NCBI RefSeq assembly: GCF_001187535.1
Contig: NZ_LFIO01001107.1
Location: 186,001 to 250,000, forward strand
Reading direction: 5' to 3'
Length of the DNA: 64,000 nt
Source: Rhizobium ecuadorense
GTDB taxonomy: Bacteria; Pseudomonadota; Alphaproteobacteria; Rhizobiales; Rhizobiaceae
Positions 8,210 through 17,693 of the stretch are shown piece by piece. Position 1 is the stretch's first letter. Every line of letters starts with the position of its first letter. The notes under the pieces were generated by a model, which was not told the origin of the DNA, ran no database searches, and saw nothing but the letters and a program-made list of their open reading frames with translations. The position numbers and the translations under genes are program-made.

Positions 8210-8725
8210 ATGAATACGAAAATCAAGCCGCAGGCGGTATCGAATTTCCGTGACCAGCAGGACCAGGGCATCCGTGATCTTTACATGGAATCCCTTCATC
8301 TTGTTGAACGTCTTCACCGTCGTCTTCTCGACGTCATCAAGGACGAGTTCGACCGTCAGGGCCGCAGCGACGTCAACGCCATCCAGGCGCTGCTCCTTTT
8401 CAACATCGGCAATTCCGAACTGACCGCCGGCGAGCTGCGCTCGCGCGGCTACTATCTCGGCTCCAACGTTTCCTACAACGTCAAGAAGCTGGTCGACCTC
8501 GGCTTCATCAACCACCAGCGCTCGCGCATCGACCGCCGCTCGGTCCGCATCAGCCTGACCGAAACCGGCCAGGACATCGCCGAAACGGTCGCCAAACTCT
8601 ACGAACGCCACATCACCTCGATCGACAAGGTCGGCGGCATCGGCACCGACGAGTTCACCCAGATGAACAAGCTGCTCCAGCGCCTCGACCGCTTCTGGAA
8701 CGACTCGATCATGTATCGCCTCTAA
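8210..8725 (+). CDS. ldtR: MarR-family winged-helix regulator LdtR
   Basis: The 171-residue protein has a central winged helix (residues about 60-130): QALLLFNIGNSELTAGELRS, then recognition helix YYLGSNVSYNVKKLVDLGFI, then a wing RIDRRSVRISLTETG. Long N- and C-terminal helices would form the MarR dimer interface. The sequence and the neighbouring L,D-transpeptidase gene fit LdtR, known from Candidatus Liberibacter asiaticus and its rhizobial relatives as an activator of ldtP and of osmotic-stress genes. By analogy its target is probably the 430-bp region before ldtP. The ATG at 8210 is chosen as the first in frame; a GGAGG-type site is not obvious. Confidence 0.88.
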   Translation: MNTKIKPQAVSNFRDQQDQGIRDLYMESLHLVERLHRRLLDVIKDEFDRQGRSDVNAIQALLLFNIGNSELTAGELRSRGYYLGSNVSYNVKKLVDLGFINHQRSRIDRRSVRISLTETGQDIAETVAKLYERHITSIDKVGGIGTDEFTQMNKLLQRLDRFWNDSIMYRL

Positions 8726-8752
8726 GACCCTGGACCTCCATCAGGGTTGCAG

Positions 8753-8784
8753 AAAACCGGACGTGTCCCTGCGCGTCCGGTTTT
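8753..8784 (+). terminator. terminator after ldtR
   Basis: An 11-bp perfect stem (aaaaccggacg / cgtccggtttt) with a 10-nt loop lies 28 bp past the ldtR stop. The second arm ends in four T. It should separate ldtR from ldtP transcription. Confidence 0.75.
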
Positions 8785-9167
8785 GCCGTTGGCGCCGCGT
8801 GGCATCTTTGCAACGCAAGGCGGCCCAAGCATTATCTCCCGTATCCAAGCCGTTTTTTAGCCGTTATTAACCGGCACGGTTTAGCCCGTCATATGGTTCG
8901 TTGTGTCGCGTTTCCGGTAGCCGGCATCCGTCTTCCGGCCCGGCAACACGAATTGGCCATATTGGTGTGGCAGCGGAAGGCTTAACAACCGGCGCTTTCA
9001 ATGGACCGATCAGGAATGTTCAGCCTGTCGCATCGCAAACGTGTGATGGGGCAAGCGGAAAGTTTTGATCTGCCGGGACAACAAATGCACAGAGATCTGC
9101 GTTAGAGCGCAGAAATATCGCAAAGAGCCGCGGCTTCTCTTTATCGCCGCATTCAGTGGTTGGGACT
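8785..9167 (+). promoter_or_regulatory. ldtR-ldtP intergenic region, likely ldtP control region
   Basis: This 383-bp stretch holds no credible gene on either strand. It is markedly longer than other spacings nearby and precedes a gene whose relatives are activated by LdtR, so it probably contains the ldtP promoter and LdtR sites. I could not identify a convincing palindromic operator by eye, and the exact sites are unassigned. Confidence 0.45.
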
Positions 9168-10469
9168 ATGTCGAAGAAAAACGGAAATGAAGCTCTCTCG
9201 CGCCGCGCTTTCCTTGCGTCCGCGGCAACGGTTGGCGTAAGCGCGATTGCCGCGCCGGCCTTCGCGCAATCGGCGATCGATACGCTGATCAATGCGCCGC
9301 GCCGCGGCAACTGGGACGACCAGTTCGATGCCAAGGCGGCTTCGCGCACGGCAAGCGCCGTCGTTTCCAATACGCCGATCCTCGGTCCCCAATCGCTCGC
9401 CAGCGCCCAGCAGGCGGTCATGCAGTATCAGCAGATCGCGGCTGCCGGCGGCTGGCCTGAAGTCAATCCCGGTGACCAGAAGCTGCAGCTCGGCGTCAGC
9501 CATCCCGCAGTCCAGGCGCTGCGCCAGCGCCTGGCGATCACCGGCGACCTGCCGCGCGAGGCCGGCATGTCGAGTGCCTTCGATTCCTATGTCGACGGCG
9601 CCGTCAAGCGCTTCCAGGCCCGCCACGGCCTGCCGTCCGATGGTGTGCTCGGCGAATTCACGCTGAAGGCGATGAATATCCCCGCCGATGTCCGCCTGCA
9701 GCAGCTGAACACCAACATCATCCGCTTGCAGACGTTCCCCGAGGATCTCGGCCGCCGCCACGTGATGGTCAACATCCCGGCTGCCTATGTCGAGGCTGTC
9801 GAGGATGGCACTGTCGCGACGCGCCACACCGCGGTTGTCGGCCGTCTCAGCCGTCCGACACATCTCGTCAATTCGAAGATCTACGAGGTCATCCTCAACC
9901 CCTACTGGACCTCGCCGCGCTCGATCGTCGAGAAGGATATCATGCCGCTGATGCGCAAGGATCCGACCTATCTCGAAAAGAACGCCATCCGCCTGATCGA
10001 CGGCAAGGGCAACGAAGTTGCCCCCGAGACCATCGACTGGAACGGCGAGGCGCCGAACCTGATGTTCCGCCAGGACCCCGGCAAGACCAACGCTATGGCC
10101 TCGACGAAGATCAATTTCTACAACAAGAACGGCGAGTACATGCACGACACGCCGCAGCAGGGCCTGTTCAACAAGCTGATGCGCTTCGAATCCTCTGGCT
10201 GCGTCCGCGTCCAGAACGTGCGCGACTTGTCGAACTGGCTCTTGCGCGAGACCCCCGGCTGGAACCGCCAGCAGATGGAGCAGGTGATCGCAACCGGCGT
10301 CAACACGCCGATCAAACTCGGCACGGAAGTTCCGGTCTATTTCGTCTACATCTCCGCCTGGGGCATGCCCGACGGCATCGTCCAGTTCCGCGACGACATT
10401 TACCAGATGGACGGCAATGCCGAGCTGGCGCTCGATACCACGGCCGGCATGGAACAGCCGGTCCAATAA
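9168..10469 (+). CDS. ldtP: L,D-transpeptidase (YkuD family) with peptidoglycan-binding domain
   Basis: The 433-residue enzyme makes 3-3 cross-links in peptidoglycan or anchors proteins to it. The N-terminus carries a twin-arginine-like signal (SRRAFLASAATVGVSAIAAP, then AFA), so the enzyme is exported. A PG_binding_1 domain follows (HPAVQALRQRLAITGDLP ... FQARHGLPSDGVLG). The YkuD domain lies in the second half, with its catalytic cysteine in MRFESSGCVRVQNV and the preceding HDTPQQ histidine. The ATG at 9168 is used; an alternative GTG at 9156 adds four residues. It is controlled in relatives by LdtR, encoded just upstream. Confidence 0.92.
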   Translation: MSKKNGNEALSRRAFLASAATVGVSAIAAPAFAQSAIDTLINAPRRGNWDDQFDAKAASRTASAVVSNTPILGPQSLASAQQAVMQYQQIAAAGGWPEVNPGDQKLQLGVSHPAVQALRQRLAITGDLPREAGMSSAFDSYVDGAVKRFQARHGLPSDGVLGEFTLKAMNIPADVRLQQLNTNIIRLQTFPEDLGRRHVMVNIPAAYVEAVEDGTVATRHTAVVGRLSRPTHLVNSKIYEVILNPYWTSPRSIVEKDIMPLMRKDPTYLEKNAIRLIDGKGNEVAPETIDWNGEAPNLMFRQDPGKTNAMASTKINFYNKNGEYMHDTPQQGLFNKLMRFESSGCVRVQNVRDLSNWLLRETPGWNRQQMEQVIATGVNTPIKLGTEVPVYFVYISAWGMPDGIVQFRDDIYQMDGNAELALDTTAGMEQPVQ

Positions 10470-10494
10470 GCGGCGACGTCTGCATCGCATCTTC

Positions 10495-10523
10495 AAACCG
10501 CGCCTTCCCGGCGCGGTTTTTTT
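10495..10523 (+). terminator. rho-independent terminator after ldtP
   Basis: A perfect 10-bp GC-rich stem (aaaccgcgcc / ggcgcggttt), a 5-nt loop and a run of seven T lie 25 bp downstream of the ldtP stop. This is a textbook intrinsic terminator. Confidence 0.9.
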
Positions 10524-10686
10524 ATGCCCTGGGAGGGCGCTCGGTAACGTAGTTCTCAATTACCGGTGCCGCGCTGTCGCAAAATGATGGGAGCGCGCGC
10601 TTTGCTCAGCAAATGTCGTTCTTCGTATTGCCCTTGCCACAGGGGAAGGATAATACCTCAGCGCATTCCAGTTGAGGAGCCCGCCC

Positions 10687-11985
<1,299 letters not shown>

Positions 11986-11994
11986 GGAGTAGCG

Positions 11995-12471
11995 ATGCGC
12001 TGCCCCTATTGCGGTTCGGAAGATACTCAGGTCAAAGATTCGCGCCCGGCGGAGGACAACACGTCCATCCGCCGGCGGCGTATCTGTCCGGATTGCGGCG
12101 GCCGCTTTACGACCTTCGAGCGCGTGCAGTTGCGCGAGCTGATGGTCATCAAGAAGACTGGCCGCAAGGTGCCCTTCGATCGCGACAAACTGGTACGCTC
12201 CTTCGAAGTGGCGCTGCGCAAACGGCCTGTCGAGCGTGACCGCATCGAGCGTGCCGTCTCCGGCATCGTCCGCCGGCTTGAAAGCTCCGGCGAGACCGAA
12301 ATCTCTTCCGAGCAGATCGGGCTGCAGGTGCTGGAAGCCATGAAGAGCCTCGACGATGTCGGCTTCGTGCGCTACGCCTCGGTCTATCGGGATTTCTCGC
12401 TTGCCGAGGATTTCGAGAAGGTCATTTCCGAAATCAACGCCAAGATCGCCCGCGACCCGCTGGACAGGTGA
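11995..12471 (+). CDS. nrdR: transcriptional repressor NrdR
   Basis: The 158-residue repressor senses ATP/dATP and shuts off ribonucleotide reductase genes when deoxynucleotides are plentiful. A zinc ribbon at the N-terminus has C3/C6 (MRCPYCGSED) and C31/C34 (ICPDCGGRFTTFE). The ATP-cone domain follows from about residue 49 (VIKKTGRKVPFDRDKLVRSF) to YASVYRDF near 136. It lies 9 bp after glyA and 3 bp before ribD, so it is within the same operon. The glyA-nrdR-rib order is widespread in alphaproteobacteria. Confidence 0.97.
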   Translation: MRCPYCGSEDTQVKDSRPAEDNTSIRRRRICPDCGGRFTTFERVQLRELMVIKKTGRKVPFDRDKLVRSFEVALRKRPVERDRIERAVSGIVRRLESSGETEISSEQIGLQVLEAMKSLDDVGFVRYASVYRDFSLAEDFEKVISEINAKIARDPLDR

Positions 12472-12474
12472 GCC

Positions 12475-13602
12475 ATGAGCGTCACGCCGCATGACGAGAG
12501 TTTCATGGCGGCGGCGATCCGCCTGTCGCGCCGGCATCTCGGCCGCACCGCCACCAACCCGTCCGTCGGCTGCCTGATCGTCAAGGACGGCGTCGTCGTC
12601 GGCCAGGCGATCACCGCCGTCGGCGGCCGCCCGCATGCTGAGACGCAGGCGCTCGCCGAGGCAGGAGAACTTTCCCGCGGCGCCACCGCCTATGTCACGC
12701 TCGAACCCTGCTCGCATCACGGCAAGACGCCGCCCTGCTCCGAGGCGCTGATCGCCTCTGGCGTGGCCCGCGTCGTCATCAGCGTCACCGATCCCGATCC
12801 GCGCGTCTCCGGCCGCGGGATCGCCATGCTGCGGGAAGCCGGCATTGAGGTGGATGCCGGCGTGTTGGAGGCGAAAGGCCGGCGTTCACTGGCCGGCTAC
12901 CTCACCCGCCAGACGAAGAACCGGCCTTATGTGACTCTCAAACTTGCCGTTTCGGCCGATGGCATGATTGGTCGCGAGGGGGAGGGTCAAGTGGCGATCA
13001 CCGGCCCGGAGGCCCGCGCCGAGGTGCAGGCGCTGCGCGCCGAAACCGACGCGATCCTCGTCGGCATCGGCACAGCGATATCGGATGATCCGCTGCTGAC
13101 GGTGCGGACACCAGGTCTGGAGGCGCAGTCGCCAATCCGCATCGTGCTCGATCCGTTGCTGGCCTTGCCGCTGACCAGCAAGCTGGTTGCGACCGCGCGG
13201 GAGGTGCCTGTCATCGTGGTGGCGAGTGAGGAGATTTCGCCGTCAGGGTCAGAGGGGGGTGCCCCGCCCACTCGCTCGGACCTCGAATCCCGCCGCACCG
13301 CTCTCGAAGCCGCCGGTGTCGAGATCGTCTACTGCAATCCCTATCATCCGGAAATCCTGCTGCCGGCCTTGGCAACACGTGGTATTTCCTCGCTTCTGGT
13401 CGAAGGCGGCGCCAAGACGGCGCGGCTTTTCCTCGAGACTGGCCTCGTCGATCGCATCCAGCTTTACCAGGCGCCTGTCGTGATCGGCGAGGGCGGTATT
13501 GAATCGCCGCTTGAGATAACCGACATACCATCGGGTTTTGCCCATACGGGCACGCAGATGTTCGGCGAAGATCGCCTGGACGAATACGAAAGAGGGCTTT
13601 GA
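12475..13602 (+). CDS. ribD: riboflavin biosynthesis protein RibD (deaminase/reductase)
   Basis: The 375-residue bifunctional enzyme carries out the second and third steps of riboflavin synthesis: deamination of the pyrimidine and reduction of its ribosyl chain. The deaminase domain (about 1-145) has the zinc site H54-A-E56 (GRPHAETQAL) with C79 and C88 (LEPCSHHGKTPPC). The reductase domain (about 150-375) has VTLKLAVSADGMIG and the C-terminal LLVEGGAKTARLFLETGLVD. Between about residues 253 and 270 there is a polar, Gly/Ser/Pro-rich stretch (SEEISPSGSEGGAPPTRSD) that looks longer than usual. It overlaps ribE by one base (TGATG). Confidence 0.95.
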   Translation: MSVTPHDESFMAAAIRLSRRHLGRTATNPSVGCLIVKDGVVVGQAITAVGGRPHAETQALAEAGELSRGATAYVTLEPCSHHGKTPPCSEALIASGVARVVISVTDPDPRVSGRGIAMLREAGIEVDAGVLEAKGRRSLAGYLTRQTKNRPYVTLKLAVSADGMIGREGEGQVAITGPEARAEVQALRAETDAILVGIGTAISDDPLLTVRTPGLEAQSPIRIVLDPLLALPLTSKLVATAREVPVIVVASEEISPSGSEGGAPPTRSDLESRRTALEAAGVEIVYCNPYHPEILLPALATRGISSLLVEGGAKTARLFLETGLVDRIQLYQAPVVIGEGGIESPLEITDIPSGFAHTGTQMFGEDRLDEYERGL

Positions 13603-14213
13603 TGTTTACCGGAATAGTCACGGATGTCGGCACGGTCGAATCCGTTTCCCCGCTGAAGGAAGGCATCCGGCTGCGGGTCGCCACCGCCTATGATCCCACG
13701 ACGATCGACATGGGCGCCTCGATCTCGCATGCCGGAATTTGTCTCACCGTCACCGCGCTTCCTAACGAAGGCAGCAACGGCCGCTGGTTCGAGGTCGAGG
13801 CCTGGGAAGAGGCGCTGCGGCTGACGACGATCGGCACCTGGCGGGAAGGCAGCCGCATCAATCTCGAACGGTCGCTGAAAATCGGCGATGAACTCGGCGG
13901 CCACATCGTTTCCGGCCATGTCGACGGCAAGGCGGAAATCCTCTCGGTAACATCGGAGGGCGACGCCACCCGTTACCGCCTGCGGGCGCCTGAACATTTG
14001 GCGAAATTCGTCGCCCCCAAGGGATCGATCGCGCTTGACGGCACCTCGCTGACCATCAACGCGGTCGACGGCACGGATTTCGACGTCCTGCTCATCCGCC
14101 ACACGCTCGAGGTCACCACCTGGGGAGAGCGCAAGGCCGGTGATTTCGTCAATTTCGAAGTCGACACCATGGCGCGTTACGCCGCCCGGCTGGCCGAATT
14201 CCCGAGCGCCTGA
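13602..14213 (+). CDS. ribE: riboflavin synthase, alpha subunit
   Basis: The 203-residue enzyme dismutates two 6,7-dimethyl-8-ribityllumazine molecules into riboflavin. Two lumazine-binding repeats are visible: the first starts MFTGIVTDVGTVES and includes SHAGICLTVTAL; the second has GGHIVSGHVDG and ALDGTSLTINAVDG. The ATG overlaps the ribD stop, which implies translational coupling. The enzyme that makes its substrate, RibH, is encoded 15 kb away at 29676, after a surface-polysaccharide block. (Named ribC in some genomes.). Confidence 0.95.
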   Translation: MFTGIVTDVGTVESVSPLKEGIRLRVATAYDPTTIDMGASISHAGICLTVTALPNEGSNGRWFEVEAWEEALRLTTIGTWREGSRINLERSLKIGDELGGHIVSGHVDGKAEILSVTSEGDATRYRLRAPEHLAKFVAPKGSIALDGTSLTINAVDGTDFDVLLIRHTLEVTTWGERKAGDFVNFEVDTMARYAARLAEFPSA

Positions 14214-14259
14214 ATCGAAAACCTGTACCGGTTTCCAGGGGGCGCGTCGGCCAGATATC

Positions 14260-15129
14260 TCACCAATCCGGGGATAGCTTCCTCAGATACTGGCCGTAGG
14301 CACTTTTGCCGAGCTTCTCCGCGAGCTTGGCGAGGTCGCCCTGCGAGATGTAGCCCATGCGCCAGGCGACTTCTTCGGGGCAGGCGATCTTGAAGCCCTG
14401 GCGTTTTTCCAGCGTGCTGACGAAAGCGGCGGCATCGTGCAGGCTATCAGGCGTGCCGGTGTCGAGCCAGGCATAGCCCCGGCCCATCAGTTCCACGAAA
14501 AGCTGGCCGCGTTCGAGATAGGTGCGGTTGACATCGGTGATTTCCAATTCGCCGCGCGGTGACGGCTTCAGATTGGCGGCGATATCGACCACCTGCTGGT
14601 CGTAGAAATAGAGGCCGGTCACCGCCCAGTTCGATTTCGGCTCTTTCGGTTTCTCTTCGATCGACAGCGCATTCATCTTTTCGTCGAAGCCGACGACGCC
14701 ATAGCGTTCCGGATCGGTGACGTGATAGGCGAACACCGTCGCGCCTTCCCGCCGACCCGTGCCGGATTTCATGATTTCCGGCAGTCCGTGCCCGTAGAAG
14801 ATATTGTCGCCGAGAACGAGTGCCGAGCTGTCGCCATGCACGAAGTCGGCGCCGATGATGAAGGCCTGGGCGAGACCGTCCGGGCTCGCCTGTACGGCAT
14901 AGCTCAGCGAAATTCCCCATTGCGAGCCGTCGCCGAGAAGGCGCTTGAAGGCTTCGACGTCGTGAGGCGTGGTGATGATCAGCAACTCCCTGATGCCGGC
15001 GAGCATGAGCGTCGTCAGCGGATAGTAGATCATCGGCTTGTCGTAGACCGGCATCAACTGTTTCGAGATCGCCTGCGTGATCGGATGCAGACGCGTGCCG
15101 GTGCCGCCGGCGAGAATAATGCCCTTCAT
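14260..15129 (-). CDS. rmlA: glucose-1-phosphate thymidylyltransferase
   Basis: The 289-residue enzyme makes dTDP-glucose from dTTP and glucose-1-phosphate, the first step to dTDP-L-rhamnose. The nucleotide-binding signature is at the very start: KGIILAGGTGTRLHPIT, with SKQLMPVYDKPMIYYPL following. Later motifs include LVLGDNIFYGHGL and EEKPKEPKSNWAVTGLYFYD. The ATG at 15129 has AAGGAG six bases upstream; an ATG two codons earlier overlaps that site and is unlikely. It is the last gene of a leftward operon glycosyltransferase-rmlC-rmlB-rmlD-rmlA and converges with ribE. Confidence 0.96.
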   Translation of the reverse strand: MKGIILAGGTGTRLHPITQAISKQLMPVYDKPMIYYPLTTLMLAGIRELLIITTPHDVEAFKRLLGDGSQWGISLSYAVQASPDGLAQAFIIGADFVHGDSSALVLGDNIFYGHGLPEIMKSGTGRREGATVFAYHVTDPERYGVVGFDEKMNALSIEEKPKEPKSNWAVTGLYFYDQQVVDIAANLKPSPRGELEITDVNRTYLERGQLFVELMGRGYAWLDTGTPDSLHDAAAFVSTLEKRQGFKIACPEEVAWRMGYISQGDLAKLAEKLGKSAYGQYLRKLSPDW

Positions 15130-15139
15130 GCCCATCTCC

Positions 15140-16027
15140 TTAAAGACCCTTGTTCAAAAGGTCTTGCATGACAATTGTCATAGACTGCTTCCACTCGGGG
15201 AGCCGGATTCCATATGTCCTGGCGAGCTTGTCGCCGTTGAGACGGGAATTGGCGGGACGCTTCGCCGGTGTCGGATAGTCCGCCGTCGGGATGCGCTCGA
15301 CGCCGACGTTTTTGCCGCCGGATTTAGAAAGCTCCGCGAATATCTCTTCGGCGAAATCGGCCCAGCTTGCTTCGCCGCTGCCGGTCAGGTGAAAGGTGCC
15401 GCGGAGTGATGGCGCGGGGTCCGCTGCAACACGGGTTGCGATCGCAAGAATCGCGTCGGCGATGTCGAGTGCCGAAGTCGGGCATCCTGTCTGATCGGCG
15501 ACAACGCGAAGATGATCGCGCGTCTCGGCAAGCCGCAGCATGGTTTTCAGGAAATTGGTGCCAAAGGGCGAGTAGATCCAGGCGGTGCGCAAGATGACAT
15601 GGTTCGGGTTCGCCGCCGCGACGGCCGTCTCGCCAGCGAGCTTTGAGCGTCCGTAGACGGAGATCGGCGCCGTCGCATCCTCTTCGGAATAGGGGGAGGC
15701 CTTGTCGCCGCTGAAGACGTAGTCGGTCGAGATGTGGATGACCGGGACCCCGATCCGCGCGGCAGCCTCGGCAACCGCCCCGGCACCCGCTGCGTTGACG
15801 GCAAAAACAAGCTCGGCTTCGCTCTCGGCCTTGTCGACCGCCGTATAGGCGGCGGCCGAGACGATCACATCCGGGCGCAGGGCCGAGAAGGCGGCTGCGA
15901 TGCTTGCAGGATTCGCGAGGTCCATTTCCGGGCGCCCGACCGCGCTGATTTCGACGCCCGTTTCGCCGCCGCGTCTGAGCAGCGACTGAACGACCTGGCC
16001 CTGTTTGCCGGTGACGGCAATGCGCAT
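15140..16027 (-). CDS. rmlD: dTDP-4-dehydrorhamnose reductase
   Basis: The 295-residue short-chain dehydrogenase-type enzyme makes dTDP-L-rhamnose in the last pathway step. It begins with a Rossmann-like MRIAVTGKQGQVVQSLLRRG. It contains the signature ISTDYVFSG and the catalytic YxxxK (VYGRSKLAGE). The conserved VVADQTGCPTSALDIADA lies in the C-terminal half. The start at 16027 is one base past the rmlB stop codon (16029), as expected for a coupled operon; reading frames extending upstream fall inside rmlB. Confidence 0.95.
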   Translation of the reverse strand: MRIAVTGKQGQVVQSLLRRGGETGVEISAVGRPEMDLANPASIAAAFSALRPDVIVSAAAYTAVDKAESEAELVFAVNAAGAGAVAEAAARIGVPVIHISTDYVFSGDKASPYSEEDATAPISVYGRSKLAGETAVAAANPNHVILRTAWIYSPFGTNFLKTMLRLAETRDHLRVVADQTGCPTSALDIADAILAIATRVAADPAPSLRGTFHLTGSGEASWADFAEEIFAELSKSGGKNVGVERIPTADYPTPAKRPANSRLNGDKLARTYGIRLPEWKQSMTIVMQDLLNKGL

Positions 16028-16028
16028 C

Positions 16029-17084
16029 CTATCGCCCCTTGACAACGCCGAGGCGTTCGCCGGAGTAGACTTTTTCGCGCAGCGGCCTCCACCACCATTC
16101 GTTTTCCAAATACCAGTGCACGGTCTTCTCGATGCCGGTTTCGAAGGTCTCTTGCGCCTTCCAGCCGAGTTCGCCTTCCAGTTTCGAGGCATCGATCGCA
16201 TAGCGTGCGTCGTGTCCGGGGCGGTCCGTGACATTGGTGATCAGACGCGCATGCGGTGCCTTGTCACTGTAGACGCCGTCGAGAATAGCGCAGATGCGAT
16301 GAACGACATCGATATTCCTGCGCTCATTGCGGCCGCCCACATTGTATTTTTCGCCAGGGCGCCCTCTGGATGCGATCGTGAAGAGCGCGCGGGCGTGGTC
16401 TTCGACATAGAGCCAGTCGCGGACATTCACGCCATTGCCGTAAACCGGAAGAGGCTTACCCTCCAGTGCGTTCAGGATCATCAGCGGAATGAGCTTTTCC
16501 GGGAAATGGAACGGGCCGTAATTGTTGGAGCAATTGGAGACGACGACGGGCAGGCCGTAGGTGCGGTGCCAGGCGATCGCCAGATGGTCGCTCGCAGCCT
16601 TGGAGGCGGAGTAGGGCGAGGACGGATCGTAAGGCGTCGTCTCCTCGAAGAGGCCTTCGTCGCCGAGCGAGCCGTAGACCTCGTCCGTCGAGACATGCAG
16701 AAAGCGGAAGGCGCTCTTGCGGCGAGCGTCAAGCCCATCCCAATAGTGCCGTGCGGCATCCAGCAGGCTGAATGTTCCGACGATATTGGTCTGAATGAAA
16801 TCGGCCGCGCCCGAGATCGAGCGGTCGACATGGCTCTCTGCCGCGAGATGCATGACAATGTCCGGACGGAAGGACGCGAATGCTTCCTGCATCCCGGCGC
16901 TGTCGCAGATGTCGGCGCGCAGGAATTGATAATTCGGCGCCGCTTCGACGGATTTCAGCGATTCCAGATTGCCGGCATAGGTCAGCGTGTCGACATTCAG
17001 CACCTCGGCGCCGATCTCGCTGACGAGATGGCGCACCAATGCCGATCCGATGAAACCCGCTCCGCCCGTGACCAGTATGCGCAT
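16029..17084 (-). CDS. rmlB: dTDP-glucose 4,6-dehydratase
   Basis: The 351-residue extended SDR makes dTDP-4-keto-6-deoxy-D-glucose, the branch point for rhamnose and many amino-deoxy sugars. The NAD-binding GGAGFIGSALVRHL is at the N-terminus, STDEVYGSL supplies the catalytic Thr/Asp/Glu set, and YSASKAASDHL has the YxxxK pair. PFHFPEKLIP and WLYVEDHARAL are typical of RmlB. It follows rmlC by 6 bp. Its product could feed both RmlC/RmlD and the DegT aminotransferase encoded at 19868. Confidence 0.96.
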   Translation of the reverse strand: MRILVTGGAGFIGSALVRHLVSEIGAEVLNVDTLTYAGNLESLKSVEAAPNYQFLRADICDSAGMQEAFASFRPDIVMHLAAESHVDRSISGAADFIQTNIVGTFSLLDAARHYWDGLDARRKSAFRFLHVSTDEVYGSLGDEGLFEETTPYDPSSPYSASKAASDHLAIAWHRTYGLPVVVSNCSNNYGPFHFPEKLIPLMILNALEGKPLPVYGNGVNVRDWLYVEDHARALFTIASRGRPGEKYNVGGRNERRNIDVVHRICAILDGVYSDKAPHARLITNVTDRPGHDARYAIDASKLEGELGWKAQETFETGIEKTVHWYLENEWWWRPLREKVYSGERLGVVKGR

Positions 17085-17090
17085 CGTCGA

Positions 17091-17669
17091 TCAATCCTGG
17101 GGTTGCTGTGTTGTATAGGAAAAATGGCCTGGCAGATCGGCGAGCCGCGGCAGTGTCTTGTCCTTGTCTGATGATACCATCTCTCTCTCATCGAAGGGCC
17201 AGCGAATGCCGATCGCCGGATCGTTCCATGCGATGCCCCGATCATGCTGCGGGCTGTAGGGCGCGGTTACCTTGTAGCTGATGACGCTGTTCGGCTCGAT
17301 CGTTGCGAAACCGTGTGCGAAACCGGCCGGTATCCAGAGCTGCGTGCCGGTCTCCGGCGAGAGCTCCTGAGAGAGCCATTTGCCGAAGCTCGGTGATCCC
17401 ACGCGGATATCGACGACGACATCCATGATCCGGCCGGCAAGGCAGCGCACCAGCTTGCCCTGTGCGAAGGGTGGGATCTGGAAATGCAGCCCGCGGACGG
17501 TACCGGCCTGCGCCGAGAGCGATTCATTGTCCTGGATGAATGTGACGTCGGCCACATTTTCCCGGAACCAGGCATCCTTGAAGACCTCGGAAAAGTAGCC
17601 GCGGTGATCGCCGAAGCGTGGCGGGGTGATTGCAACGATGCCCTCGATGGCCGCGGTCTCAATGCGCAT
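17091..17669 (-). CDS. rmlC: dTDP-4-dehydrorhamnose 3,5-epimerase
   Basis: The 192-residue cupin-fold enzyme epimerises C3 and C5 of dTDP-4-keto-6-deoxyglucose. Characteristic pieces are FGDHRGYFSEVFKDAWF, FIQDNESLSAQAGTVRGLHF with the catalytic histidine in GLHFQIPP, and the IPAGFAHGFATIEPNSVISY core. The C-terminus (GIAWNDPAIGIRWPF) is also typical. It lies 24 bp downstream of the large glycosyltransferase gene and 6 bp upstream of rmlB, on the same strand. Confidence 0.95.
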   Translation of the reverse strand: MRIETAAIEGIVAITPPRFGDHRGYFSEVFKDAWFRENVADVTFIQDNESLSAQAGTVRGLHFQIPPFAQGKLVRCLAGRIMDVVVDIRVGSPSFGKWLSQELSPETGTQLWIPAGFAHGFATIEPNSVISYKVTAPYSPQHDRGIAWNDPAIGIRWPFDEREMVSSDKDKTLPRLADLPGHFSYTTQQPQD

Positions 17670-17693
17670 GACGTACCTTTTCTGTGGCCTTCA

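Noticed and set aside
9153..10559. Long leftward open frame opposite ldtP
   Set aside because: It covers the whole ldtP gene and its terminator; composition is typical of a shadow frame.
14214..14259. Terminator between ribE and rmlA
   Set aside because: The gaaaacc / ggtttcc pairing around 14217-14236 is only about five base pairs and lacks a T-run, too weak to list as a feature.
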